This document shows positions 1-11,596 of a DNA stretch of 64,000 bases, piece by piece. This DNA is from Chenopodium formosanum. Lineage: Eukaryota; Streptophyta; Magnoliopsida; Caryophyllales; Amaranthaceae. Within the stretch, counting starts at the first letter, position 1. The number at the start of each line of letters is the position of its first letter. The notes under the pieces were generated by a model that worked only from the letters and a program-made list of their open reading frames with translations, did not search any database and was not told the DNA's origin. The position numbers were made by a program, and so were the translations under genes. The DNA is taken from contig CM044860.1 of the NCBI GenBank assembly GCA_024500155.1, forward strand, positions 7,798,501-7,862,500. The letters run 5' to 3'.

Positions 1-152
1 AAATCACATTTAATCAATTCCAAGAGTTAAATCACATTTAATATAATAATTGACCCATAATTAAATATTCTCCCTCCTAATTGAATTAAAATTGTGGATT
101 ATCAAAGAATTATTGGCAATATGCGTAAATGCAATAGGCTAACTGATACCAC

Positions 153-945
153 TGTAGGGATTTATAGGTACTACGCAGCGGAAATAACATGAATCATATT
201 CATACAGTACCTAATCCAAGGATCTAATGCATAACACATAAAGCACAAATAATCGTACCTTTGAAGCGTGATTCCACGTGCGATCGAGCAAGAACAAAGG
301 GAGATAAAGAACCCCAAGCGTGATTCCTCTATTCAGTCCACGGGCACAAGTTAAGACCTCCACTAATGCTAGTTAGTCGCGAGAGAACACTTCTATCGAC
401 CTTCTACGGAGATGGACGAACGATCAACTAGGCAAGAACCACCGCGCAACACCACGTGACCACTAGGGGTGGCCGGGCGTGGGTGAGAGGTGAGGTGAGA
501 GGCGTGCGTGTGAGAGAGGGAGGATGAGGGCCTTTGGATAGTGGTTGCTTGATTCACAATTCACTGTATTGTCAATTGTGACTTATCATACCAACCCTAG
601 GCAAGGCTATTATTTATAGATCACATCTCTAAATGACAGCCCAAGTCCAAATCCAAGCCCACTTCCTATTCCTACTCAAACTATACTTAGCCCACTCATG
701 CTTATGACTAATTGATTGCTCATGAGGCCCATAAATGGGCCTCTAACTTGCTTAACCCAATACCCTTGTGTGTGACCAACATAGGATCCATTCTAAAGGG
801 CTTTGGGCTATTTGACTAGCCCAAAGATCATCTCTCATAGTCTAGCAACAGAGGATGACGCCCCAATAGAATGAACTTATTATCTCCATAATAGTGATCC
901 TTGATATATCTAGTAATTGCACTTATCGAAGACACAATGCCTTCA
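153..945 (-). mobile_element. LTR of a Ty1/copia-like retrotransposon cut by the window edge
   Basis: Read on the minus strand, the segment ends in CCCTACA at 153. One base later comes TGGTATCAG (151-143), the primer-binding site complementary to initiator tRNA-Met that copia elements use. A TATA-like TATAAATAA lies at 618-610. The outer boundary near 945 (TGAAGG) is a guess, because no matching second LTR is visible. The body of the element would continue leftward past position 1, so no protein domain can be checked. It could also be a solo or degraded LTR. Confidence 0.5.
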
Positions 946-1100
946 AGTATTATTATTAATAAATATTAATTATTATTAATAAATATTATTTATTTATTAT
1001 TATTATTAAATATTAATTATTATTATCATTAAGTATTAATGATTTATTATTATTTTTATTAAATATACATTATTATTATAATAATTCAATATTAAGTATT
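946..1100. repeat. AT-rich TTATTA/TAATATT microsatellite
   Basis: About 150 bases consist almost only of A and T, in irregular TAT, TTA and AATATT repeats. No coding capacity is present. The tract separates the LTR-like segment from the GCAGA-type array. Confidence 0.8.
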
Positions 1101-1104
1101 AATT

Positions 1105-1216
1105 TTAAGCAAAGCAGAGCAGGGCAGAGCAGGGCAGGGCAGAGCAGAGCAGAGCAAATTTCAGCAGAGCAAAGCAAAGCAGAGCACAGCAGAGCAGCTC
1201 TAAAGAACGGGGCCTA
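1105..1216 (-). repeat. GCAGA pentamer array, MITE-like
   Basis: A run of degenerate five-base units (GCAGA, GCAGG, GCAAA) fills about 90 bases. It ends in a segment that reads GGCCCCGTTCTTTAGAGC on the minus strand. This layout, a GGGTCTGTTCT-like end followed by a pentamer array, matches the TTCAG-array elements at 16996, 23572 and 59149. Only one end is recognisable here. Confidence 0.4.
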
Positions 1217-1671
1217 AATTGACAACTATCAAATCTTGCCAAAATCACGCCTGATTAACAAATGACAACTCTTGCAAGTCATTAATGCATGACCACATCA
1301 AATGTATCAATTCGTGGCTCTGATCTTGTTTGCATTATCTACTAGTACTCCGTATTACAGAGTTGGATATTTGCATATTCACAGATATGCAATAATGCAG
1401 TTCATACTCAAGCCGTGATATTCCACAATTCTAGTCCTATACTCGGTCAAAATTAGTTCATTAAGAATTTCCTTCCAAAAACATAGTCCAACAAGAAATC
1501 AAGAATCACACTAAACAATCCTTAAACAAAACAGTATATTATGAATCCAAATGATTCAATCTAAAATAGTCTTCGATTCAATCTAAAATTGTCTTCTCAA
1601 CAATTTCCCACTGCCTTGATTTGCATTTACTTTGTACTGTATTATTGAAGAAGACAACAAATCATAGTTAT

Positions 1672-4142
1672 TCAGCCAAACATGTTGAATAAAGAAGGTT
1701 TTGCTTGCTTGTAATTTCCTAACCAGTGCTGCATATGAACACCAATGGCATCCAAGTATGAGCCACTTCTTCCGTGGAAGCCGACCACTTTTCCTTCAGT
1801 AGTTGTTGATGTGAAGAACGTTCCTGTTTCCTCGCCAAATGGACCATACTTTCCTCGACTAGTATAGAATGTTAATGATCTGATGACTTTGGGATGATCA
1901 TCCTTGGTAACTGGACCATAATAACCTGATATACAGGTAAGGCTTTCATTTGGATACTCCAGTTTGATCTGCAAGACAATGATGAGAAAAAATTAACATC
2001 AAATGACTCAGAATAAATTTCAAGAAACTTGTAAGAGGATTAAAGACATTATACCCGATGTGTCTTGGTGCCAGTGTTAACGCCATGTTTAATGGACCAA
2101 ACTGACTGTCCATTTCGATCATATTCAATTTGTATTGAGCAAATTACTTCAGATTTTGTCAGAAAAATCTGTTTAATTCCAGTGAAGACTCCATCATCCC
2201 AAGGCTTCCCTCCATCACCGCCCCAGGGTCCAGGTCCACATGGTGCTGGTTCTTTTACAATCTTGTGAGCAGGCTAAAACATATGAATTAGAATAAATAA
2301 AAAATTATTAGGTTTCCAAACCTATGATTTGCAACTCAAAGTACACAAAAGAGGAGATAGAATGTTGAACCAAGGAGTAATACCTCTTCTGTTAGTGCTC
2401 CTCGTGCAACCATTGGTTTGCTAGGCCACAAGGGATTCCCTTCTATAGCAGGTTTAATAGCAGGTTTATTGTCGTTCAAAGGCAAAGGGGGGCGCACTTG
2501 TGGTATTACTTTCCCCTCTTTAACATGAACCCCGATGGCATCCAGGAAAAGACCCTTTCGCCCATGAAAGCCCACAATCATCCCTTCCTTCGATTTGGAG
2601 GTAAAGGCCACACCTTGCTCTTCACCATACGGTCCATATTTTCCTTTCGTGGTATGGAATGTGAGTGATTTTATGATGCTAGAACTGATCATAGTTGGGC
2701 CATGAAATCCTGTTATATGTGTCAAGATTTCATAAGGATAATCAAAGACTATCTGCCAAGGTGCAATACAACACAAAACATAGGGTCAGTACAAGAAAAG
2801 AGGCTGACAAGTCATTTTGATTTAGTCGGTTATGGTCCAAAAACTAACATGTAATGAATCTTTCTCCCCTAGTCCAGACTGTGATATAGTTGCAAACTGA
2901 AAACACATGTGAACATTTTACCTTGTCTTTTTTAAATCCACCAGTCCCTCCATTTCTTCTTCCCCATACAGCTTCCTCTTTCTGATCATATAACACTTTC
3001 ATATAGACAATACCAACATTTCGAGATATGATAATCTGCCTGATGCCAGTGAACGTTCCATCATCAAATGCAGTTCCTCCATTACCACCCCAGGGTCCAT
3101 GAGTCACAAGACCTGCAAGCTTTTTATCAACAAGGGGAGTAGGGGCAAACACCTATACAAAAAAAATGAAGTTTTCACAATTCATATATAACTGCATTGA
3201 TTAATGTCTGAATATAACAGAATAATTGTTCCTGAAAGATGTTTCCCACCTTATCTTTACTCTCTACATCAGAGGAGTCAGAACGTGAACTTTGTCTTGA
3301 GAATGTTAACGGTGAAGTATTTGTGTCCAATTCCCTTATTTTTGGTGGAGCAGGAGCATTACCGAAGTTTTCCCTCTGTTTTATAGCAAGCACTATGTCA
3401 TAATCCTTCCCTAAACTTCCATGTATAACTGAGTAACCGGAATTATCAGCCCCGTTAGCTACATAGTTTTGTGAATAAGGTACAGGCTTCTTATCAAAAG
3501 GCTTCAGATACACTCCAATGGCATCTAGGAACCAACCACATCTACCATAGAAACCAATTATCTTTTCCCCAACCTTCGGGCAGGAAAAGAATGTTCCCAG
3601 CTCCACACCAAATGGTCCATGTGTTTTTTCATTGCTCACAAAAGTCAGTGATCGAACACAGAGAGGACCACCATGATATAAGGGCCCATAGTAACCATGG
3701 ACAGAAGTCAAGAACTCTTCTGGATATGCAAGTTTTATCTGTAGAATGGAAATTAGTCAGTTGAATTCTATATTCAAGCAAATATTTCAGTTTTATACAA
3801 GTCAGTATCCAATTCCCTTTCTTTCCTCCTCCCCCCTAAAACTTCTAAACAAGCAGATATGAAGAATTTTAGAAGGAACAAGATAAAAAATCTCTTCATG
3901 ATACAGGGATTACTCAATAATACATAATTGTGACAAACCTCATCTGTTTTATAGCCTCCACTTCCACCATGCTTATCTGACCATGCTGGATGTCCTTGCT
4001 TATCATATTCAATGTGAATGGAGTCAATACCAGCTCCATGTGTAATTAGTATTCGTCTTACAGTTGTGTATACTCCATCATCCCAATTAGATCCAGTTTG
4101 ACCACCCCATGGCCCAACAGCAAATGGCTTTTTTTCTCTATC
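1672..4142 (-). CDS. Jacalin-related lectin A, three jacalin domains
   Basis: Mannose/glucose-type jacalin-related lectin, expected to be cytosolic or nuclear and to bind glycans. Six exons are supported by GT/AG sites, all phase 0: 4142-3939, 3738-3250, 3152-2922, 2752-2384, 2276-2055, 1968-1672. They encode 603 residues. Each domain is split over two exons. The first carries GPWGG and a W/F-DDG motif, the second carries RSLTF, YGPFG and GFxGR...LDAIGV. Domain 1 ends in a Ser-rich linker of about 80 residues. Domain 3 ends the protein with no extra tail. The first visible exon starts DREKKP with no Met, so at least one short upstream coding exon is missing from this model. Length and three-domain layout resemble Arabidopsis At1g19715 (JAL3, from memory). 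The gene lies just downstream of the PPR gene on the same strand. Confidence 0.9.
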
Positions 4143-6375
4143 CTGAAAATCATCACGACAAATTCAAATGAGCCATTAAGGTTAAAATCTTATACTGAAA
4201 GACAAACAAATTACACCAAGAAGTTAAAACCAGTGGTTAGTCTAATTACCATTTTCCAATGCTGAACTACTGCTAGAAATCAATGAACCAGCTTATCAAT
4301 TTGTTGGTGTTTCTACCATGAGCTGCATACAAAAGAATTTATAATACCTACAGAACTGATTCCAAAATGGCAAATTCCCAGAAACAATTCAGAAAAATTC
4401 AGAAGATGCTAATTCTATCACCCACTTTAAAAGAGGGGGGATGAAAGTAAGAGCATCAGATTCAAAAGGAACTAATTCAGGAATTGCTTTAGATTAGAGA
4501 AGCATTCTGCACTTAGAACGGTCATATTTTTATCTTAATTTTTTATTGACAATGGCACACAATAAACACATAACAGTAAAATCGACAATAAATCTTATTG
4601 ACAGAAAAATAATAATTGAGAGACTAATTTAATAGTCCTGAGCGTAAGCTAACTATGATCCCACCAGAGAAATAACATTGCTATGTACCAGGTACAGGGG
4701 GATTCAGCATTGCTGTTACTTAATTGGGCTTCAGAATGTGACAGAATTGTTCATGCAACAAAAATGTGGCCAATTAAGTGACCTGTGGTGAAGCCAGCTT
4801 TTGTTCATGACTTTATTGCAATATTCTTTGTAGGCGACTAAGTCTCTTTAGGTGGATCAGGACTGAGAAGGAATGCCATTCTTCACTTTGCTCATGATCT
4901 ATCAGACACATTATCGTATCAAACTCTCAGTGTCACACATGATTCATTTTGTTAAAATTGATCAAGTAGTAAGCCAAAAAAATTGAGCTTGTTATAAAAA
5001 GGCTGAAAGCTGTCTATCACTCTAACTTCCAATCCTTTTCCCTGCTAAGCCACAGAAGAAGAAAAAGGTCAGTCAGTATTTCCTCTTACAGAAAAGGTTA
5101 TACGTTGACATATATCCGAAAGCCCCTTACACTAAATTGCACGAAAAGAATGGTCTTGATGATTCTCATGCAACTATAAGCCTCATTCTAGCTTCATAAT
5201 TTTGACAAATAGGAAATATCAAATAATTTCTAAATCATCAATCAAATCTAGAGAATCAGATACTGTTTCTTAAAGATTGCAAACAATATAAAACGAATTT
5301 AAATAGACATAGGATCCTCAAAGATAAAAAAATTCCAGGTTGTAACATGTAAATTGGAACTCTCTATTCTGTAAAACATGGTTAAAGTTTAAATGATTTT
5401 TAATTCAAAGATCAAAGAATCAAGAATCATGGGAGAAGGAAAAAAAAAACTGAGATTGAAAAGTACAGAACAAAAATTGTCTCACATTACAATGTAATAC
5501 ACCCAAAGCAAATCATAGACAAAAAATTGAATCGACCCAAAGAATAATGTAGCAAATGTTACACGAATGAATCCACTTACATTTATTGAGAGTAACTAAC
5601 ATAACTATGAAGAACAAATACCAGGTACAATATAAGTTAAACCTTCAAATTCATTTTTCAACACATATTGGACACATCAAATTCACTGAATTTGTACCAT
5701 GTATTATCTTAAAGTTTAAACTGCAAAGTAAGAGAGTGGGAAGAAAGAGATTCACAACTTAAGTAGTTAGTTCTTACCTGCTCCTTCCCCCTCCAACATG
5801 ATTTAGGGAAACAAGCAATCGGAGCCACATTTCTTTCATGTGCATTAAGGACGCAGAAGACAAGCAAATTTAACAAATGGAAATTCCACTGACATCTTTC
5901 TGTACCATAGTAACAATGATGGGTGGGTATGCTTCTGGAAGAGAATTCATCCTCAAGCCCTTAGCTTTGCATTAGGCAACCTGAAACATTTATGGAAAAG
6001 AGGCATTTTACAGGCAACAGAAAGAGCAATAATCAGGTTGCTGAGACAAAAATCTGAGCACTTCTGAGTCAAGACAATTCAAAACTTGCACAAAATTGAA
6101 TTGATTGAGATGTAAATAGATATAACTCCAAGAAAATAACAGGTCAGAAACATATGAAAACTAATAAGAATGGTTGTTCAATATTGTTGGAACTTAATGT
6201 GGATCATTTCATCATTTATATGTAAGTGCCATATGATGCAAAAAAAATGTCTTATCTTCAGAAACTACACATTGTTAAGATTCCTGTCCAGCCAAAAGAC
6301 ATCTGGTTCACTACATATTTACAGATTGTCAGCAAATCCACGAATAAAATTGGTTGCCAGTCATTGTTATCTACA
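4143..6375 (-). other. 5' region of lectin A with unresolved first exon(s)
   Basis: No independent gene is visible. A strong donor (CAG/GTAAGA) lies at 5778/5777. The sequence before it is open, in frame with the first jacalin exon, back to a TAA near 5961, but contains no ATG in that frame. It may be a 5' UTR exon. The remainder looks like a long 5' intron and promoter. Confidence 0.4.
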
Positions 6376-9039
6376 CTACCAATAGTCCCCACAAGAACAT
6401 CGCCCTTCTTTGAAATGATGCAAACACTTTGTATCATTTAATAATATTTCACAACCATATGCTGAAGAAATATATTTAGCTGTACAATGGCAGTCTTCAC
6501 AAATTCGGTAGTTCTTCACAATCCTTATGCATTGTACTTTAAAATCCGTGTTGAGAAGAGCAAAACCAAGGGCAAGCTTTTCACTGTGTAACCCACTAAC
6601 TTCTTCAAAATCTTCTTCATGTACATAGTGCATACTGTCAGAGTCAGGTGATTCAATATCCTCTTCAATACTCTTTAGCCAAGAAGAAATAGTGCTCAAA
6701 CCTGAAGTACAACGGTCACCACTAACAAACTGATACACCTGATTTTTCAATTCAAGCAAGCTGCACCCACAAGGTTTTTTCAAATCCAAATTTCCAAGTG
6801 CCCTGTGCTCTAGAGTGTTGACAGATCTTTCAGATGTCATATATGCCTGTGAAAGCAAATGGTGGACTACACCATTTCCAGGGTTCAATTTAAGCAAATG
6901 TTCACCTGCATGGATTGTCAAAGCAATGTTACTACAGGATCGACTTGCTGTCAGCAATGCATCCCATACAGCTGAATCAGGTTCCGTTTCCATGCAGTTA
7001 ATGAATTCAATTGCCTCTCTTAGCCTACCTGAACTGCCAAATAAATCTACCATTGCTGCATAATGTTCAGAACCAGGCACAATGTGGTAATCTTTGGTCA
7101 TGCTCCTGAAAACTTGCTTCCCTTTCTCAACCAATTTTACACGACTGCATGCAAGTATAAGACTTACAAAAGTACCTCTATTAGGCTTATATCCTTCCCT
7201 TGTCATCATATCAAAGGCTTCAAGTGCATCATTTGAACGGCCATGTAAAACATAACCAGCAATAAATGAGTTCCAAGTGATGATATCCTTTGATGACATA
7301 CAGTTAAATACAGACCTCGAGTAAGCAAGGTTGCCTGACTTGCCATAAACGTCAATAAATGAATTTGATATAGCGATATGGGAATCTAAATTTCCACGCA
7401 GTACACAAGCATGGATCTCTTTCACCTTGTTTGCTGCTATTAGATTACCACAAGCAGGTAAAATTGACAAAATTGTAACTGGATTGGGTCGATAACCAAA
7501 ACATTGCATTTGTCGGAAGATCATTAGTGCCTCATCCTTGCGCCCCATATGCAGATAACCAGAAATAAGAGAGTTCCATGATGATGTATTAGGCTTTACT
7601 ATTCCTGCTTTCCCCATCATCTGAAAGATCTCCATGGCTTGGTCTTCATCTCCATTTTGGACGTAACCTGAGATTATAATGTTCCAAGTCACAACATTGG
7701 GTGATGTATCTGATTTCTGCATCCTCGTTAACAGTTCATGGGCTTTGCCACAATAACCACCTTGACAATAGCCTCCTATCATTGAATTCCATGTATAAAC
7801 ATCTTTTTCAGACATCAAATCAAAGATCTTGCGTGCTGCTTCAAATTCTCCACATTTTGAATACATGTCTATAAATGAATTTCCAACTAAAACATTGCTA
7901 CAAAAACCCATTTTAGCTGCAACTGAATGAAGCTCTTTCCCCTTCTCAAGAAATTCCACAGATGCACAGGCAGAGACTGCACTAGCTATGGTAACCTCAT
8001 TTGGTTGAACATCAACCAAAAGCATCTCCCTGAAAAGTTCTAATGCTTCAACTACCCTATTGTTCTGTGCAAGGCCTGAGATCATTGAGGTCCAGGTAAA
8101 AACATCAGGGATCATTTCGAAAGCACTCATCTTGTTGATGAGTTCCAATGCAGCATCACAGTTACCTGATTGATTGTAACCAGTAACTAATATGTTCCAC
8201 GTTATCATGCTAGGTTCAATCCCCTCTTCAAACATCATATTCAGTAACCTATGCGCCTCAACATTCTCCCCTGCACGACAATATCCGGATATCATTGAGT
8301 TCCAACTAACAATATCCCTCTCATCCATTTCCTCAAAAAACCTCCTAGCCAAACTCATTTTTCTACACTTAACATACACAGCCAACAAAGCATTAATAAC
8401 CCGCCTACACGAACTCATCCCACTTCGAATCACCAAGGAATGTATCAATCTTCCAGTCTCAAAATCCTCACATTTCCCACAAGCTTGTAAAATCTTAGGA
8501 AACAAAAACCCATCAGGCAATATACCCTCTTTCATCATCAAACCAAATAACCCAACCACCTCACTCCATCTTTGCTCCCTAGAGTAAGCCCCAATCATAG
8601 CTGACCAGCTAAACAAGTTTCTCTCAGACATTTCATCAAACACCTTACGAGCATCACCCAAACACCCACATTTAGCATACATACTAACCAATTTAGTCTC
8701 AACAAAGGGGCAAACATCCTGAACTAAGTGTACCCTAGAATGCAATTCACGCCCTAATTCAGCTGAATTAAGTTCAATACAACAATCTAACAACTGTAAA
8801 AATGCATTAGAATTAAGCCTAAACCCATTTTCTGAAATAGAATCCAGGGCAATTATAGCTTCCTTAAAATGACCAATCTTGAGAAGATGATTCAAATGAG
8901 CAAAATCTGGGATTTTTGAGGGAAATGGTTGATGGGTTTTAGAAAGAGAAAGAGTTGATTTAATGGGATTGTGAGAAAAATCAGAAAAGATTGGTATAGT
9001 AGGAGGGGTGGATTTACAGGGGATGATTAAGCTCTCCAT
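6376..9039 (-). CDS. DYW-class pentatricopeptide repeat protein
   Basis: Intronless 887-residue PLS-class PPR protein. Proteins of this class bind organellar transcripts and usually specify C-to-U RNA editing. Many 31-36-residue PPR motifs run from about residue 50 to 700, with the usual 'TWNSMISGY' and 'NVVTWN' phrases. E/E+ motifs follow, then a C-terminal DYW deaminase domain. That domain shows HSE (H818, E820), CxxC at C847/C850, CSC at 881-883 and the terminal DYW. The deaminase zinc ligands and catalytic Glu therefore look intact. The N-terminus (MESLIIPCKSTPP) is Ser/Thr/Pro-rich, as in organelle transit peptides, but plastid versus mitochondrion cannot be told. From memory its position next to lectin A matches Arabidopsis At1g19720, a DYW PPR gene. 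The editing target is unknown. Confidence 0.95.
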   Translation of the reverse strand: MESLIIPCKSTPPTIPIFSDFSHNPIKSTLSLSKTHQPFPSKIPDFAHLNHLLKIGHFKEAIIALDSISENGFRLNSNAFLQLLDCCIELNSAELGRELHSRVHLVQDVCPFVETKLVSMYAKCGCLGDARKVFDEMSERNLFSWSAMIGAYSREQRWSEVVGLFGLMMKEGILPDGFLFPKILQACGKCEDFETGRLIHSLVIRSGMSSCRRVINALLAVYVKCRKMSLARRFFEEMDERDIVSWNSMISGYCRAGENVEAHRLLNMMFEEGIEPSMITWNILVTGYNQSGNCDAALELINKMSAFEMIPDVFTWTSMISGLAQNNRVVEALELFREMLLVDVQPNEVTIASAVSACASVEFLEKGKELHSVAAKMGFCSNVLVGNSFIDMYSKCGEFEAARKIFDLMSEKDVYTWNSMIGGYCQGGYCGKAHELLTRMQKSDTSPNVVTWNIIISGYVQNGDEDQAMEIFQMMGKAGIVKPNTSSWNSLISGYLHMGRKDEALMIFRQMQCFGYRPNPVTILSILPACGNLIAANKVKEIHACVLRGNLDSHIAISNSFIDVYGKSGNLAYSRSVFNCMSSKDIITWNSFIAGYVLHGRSNDALEAFDMMTREGYKPNRGTFVSLILACSRVKLVEKGKQVFRSMTKDYHIVPGSEHYAAMVDLFGSSGRLREAIEFINCMETEPDSAVWDALLTASRSCSNIALTIHAGEHLLKLNPGNGVVHHLLSQAYMTSERSVNTLEHRALGNLDLKKPCGCSLLELKNQVYQFVSGDRCTSGLSTISSWLKSIEEDIESPDSDSMHYVHEEDFEEVSGLHSEKLALGFALLNTDFKVQCIRIVKNYRICEDCHCTAKYISSAYGCEILLNDTKCLHHFKEGRCSCGDYW

Positions 9040-9452
9040 TGAAGAACAACAATTTAAATTCTTTCTGAATTATTGTTTCAAAAATTCAAATGGGTAATCC
9101 TAATTTTTTTTTCTGGGTATTCAAAAATTTGTTCAAGTTTGAAGATGATGAAGAGATTTGGAGAATTAAGGTTGTGGCGGGGAATCCACTCTATCTTAGT
9201 TTGGAGGGATGGGGCACTATCTTTTTTAGTTCCATTCTATCTTTCGGACAAAAAAATTGCTTATTATTTTATTAGTGATAACACTGACCGTGTTTCGCAA
9301 ATGAGTGTTGCTGTTTGGCGGTTGGCGGTTAACGGTTGGCTGATTAACTTGGCTTATTTGATCAGATATAATGTTTGGATGCTTATAATGATTTTTGAAA
9401 TTGGCAGTTTAAACTGGTTGTTTATAAGAAGTGTAAAAAGTGTTTAGTAAAA
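9040..9452. other. Upstream region of the PPR gene
   Basis: This holds the PPR promoter and 5' UTR on the minus strand. A plus-strand reading frame in it is short, low in complexity and resembles no family. No other feature is visible. Confidence 0.5.
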
Positions 9453-10198
9453 GGCTTGTTTGACATCGTTTTTTGTTTTTCAGTTTTTTTTTTTTTTTTT
9501 TTAACAAAAAACCAAAAAAGGAAACAAGAAACAAGAAAAAGGTATTTCCATTTTTCTGTTGTCAGTTTTCAAAATTATCATAACTAGATTAGGTCCCGTG
9601 TCATGCACGATAATTTTAGTTTAACACTATATTTAATTATACAAAATTATCAAATTCCAAATTAAGATGAAAAAAATTTGTAATTACTAAAATAAAAATT
9701 AAATTATACTTCATGTCATTCTAAAGAAAATAGTAGAGTATTACTCTATTACACGCACGACTAATAAAAATAATTATGCATTATGTCACAAAGTTATATG
9801 TAGGAATATATTATTGCATAGTATAAAATAAAAGAATAAAATATTTCCAGATTAGAATATATAGAAAAAAAATCATTTTAAGCAAATAATATTATTATTA
9901 GTAATAAGAATTTTTATTTCTATTATAATATATTAATTAAATATATATAATTTTATTGTCTTAAATAAGTTATCAATAAAAAAATATAAAAAGAAAAATC
10001 AAGTTAGAATATTTTTATTTTTGGAAAATAGTTTTTGGAGGGAAAAAACGACACCAGGAAATGACATGTGTCATTCCTGATGTCTGTTTTAGTATTATGT
10101 TATATTGATGTTAATAAGTTTGACTATTTTTTTATTTACTATGACATAAATTATATGATTTTGAAAAACAAAAAACCACAACAATACTAAACGAACCC
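9453..10198. mobile_element. MITE with GGTTTGTTTGACAT-type ends, split by a Helitron-like insertion
   Basis: The left end (GCTTGTTTGACATCG) and right end (inverse of CTAAACGAACCC) match the termini of two other copies, 46660-46866 and 60706-60946. An internal GTTGTCAGTTTTCAAAATTA segment is also shared. Removing 9584-10108 gives TTATCATAATGTTAATAAG, which aligns without gaps to the intact copy's TTATCATGATTTTAATAAG. Confidence 0.6.
9584..10108 (-). mobile_element. Helitron-like non-autonomous element
   Basis: On the minus strand the segment starts TCAATATAAC after an A and ends in CTAG before a T, with a CGTG/CACG hairpin shortly before the end. These are the terminal rules of Helitrons (TC at 5', hairpin plus CTRR at 3', insertion between A and T, no target duplication). 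The clean reconstruction of the host MITE supports both boundaries. No Rep/helicase coding sequence is present. Confidence 0.55.
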
Positions 10199-10541
10199 TT
10201 AATTGTTGGCTATTTATTAGGTAATTTGTAGGCCAATCAGCTAAAAGCCAAAAGCTATTCATAGTAGTTTTTTTCATTTTGGTTTAAAAGCCAGCTTCTT
10301 CGCTGACTGAAAATCTAATTACCAAACGCTTTTTTGGATGTTTGACCAACAAAAAAAAAACCCAAAGCTAACTAAAAAGCCATATACCAAACATGGCCAT
10401 TAATTTTATCTCCATTTTACGAAATACGAGTACTACATATTGATATAAGACCTTAATCTTAATTTCATTTCAATTCAGGTTGTTTTAAACACTGCTCAAT
10501 TCAAGCCATTTTAGTTCAAAAAATCTTTACCAATAACACTA

Positions 10542-10802
10542 CTCCCTATGTGTTTTAGTAAGTGTGATAGTTTGACCAAACATGTATGCCGAGACACGAT
10601 TTTGACCATAAATTTATCTAATTATATGTTAGTAAAATTACATGAAATTTGATATTATGAAAGTATACATTATAATGAATCCAACAACGTATTATACAAT
10701 AACATTTGTTTGTTATATATTAGTAAATTAATCAAGTCAAAATCATTATGTGAATAGCAAAAAAAGTCAACTGTAACACTTATAAAAAAAACACGGAGGA
10801 AG
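10542..10802. mobile_element. Stowaway-like MITE
   Basis: CTCCCTATGTGTTTTAGTAA at the left and the inverse of ACACGGAGGAAG at the right form terminal inverted repeats flanked by TA on both sides. The inner stem also pairs partly (AAGTGTGATAGTTTGACC against AGTCAACTGTAACACTT). Confidence 0.65.
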
Positions 10803-10825
10803 TATTGATACTTATTGTGAGTTAG

Positions 10826-10964
10826 GCTATGTTTGATTTATCTAATCTAAGTTGAATTTATTTATCCAGATCTAATCTAAAATATAATATTATGAGTATT
10901 TCATAAAGTTGTACTATAAGTAATACTTTATAAAGCTCTCAAATAAGATGGACTAAACATAGCG
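10826..10964. mobile_element. Small foldback MITE
   Basis: The left end GGCTATGTTTGATTTATCT and the inverse of the right end (GCTATGTTTAGTCCATCTT) form an imperfect terminal inverted repeat around an AT-rich core. The target duplication is unclear. Confidence 0.45.
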
Positions 10965-11596
10965 TCAGTAACAATAGTGATGTATACTTTATTCTTATAA
11001 CCAGGCGAATCTTTTATACCAATTTCACAGTTTCACCCAACCAAAAATTAAAACAGTTGACCCATTGTAAATCTCAATAGATCAAAAATAATTAAGCAAA
11101 GGCCGAAGGCAAGGCCCCAACCTCTTAGTTCTGAATCTTTTGATGGTTGAGTTTTTGCTATCAAACTAATAAGATGCTAAGCAAAAAGAATGATTACTGA
11201 TCTTGCATCTATTTTGATAGCACTTATCTTGAACTTACCTGTCGCCAACATTAATTCTCTCTTGTAAGGTACAAAGTTCAACACTAACATAACTTTTCAT
11301 AGCTTTTGCACCCATTCAATGCTCATAAGTTTTTCATCTAATTTTATCTTGATTAGATAACAATCAATTGCAAGCAAATTGTTGCATTCCATGTGAATCA
11401 AATGCGCTAATAGCCTTTGCAAAACCAAGATCATACGAGTTTTATTATACACATGCAGATCAGATGACCAGTACACATAAACATGCATAATAAAAAGTTG
11501 ATTAAAACAGCAAACATAATCTGAAACCTATTATACAAGCTAGCAGTTTCTACACTGCAATATGTACAAAGATCCCATGCAATAATTATACACACA
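10965..11596. other. Intergenic region downstream of lectin B
   Basis: This probably contains the lectin B 3' UTR (minus strand) near 11500-11596. No gene or clear repeat is visible in the rest. Confidence 0.5.

Noticed and set aside
9073..9447. Plus-strand open frames upstream of the PPR gene
   Set aside because: Low-complexity hydrophobic translation, no homology recognised, lies in the PPR promoter.
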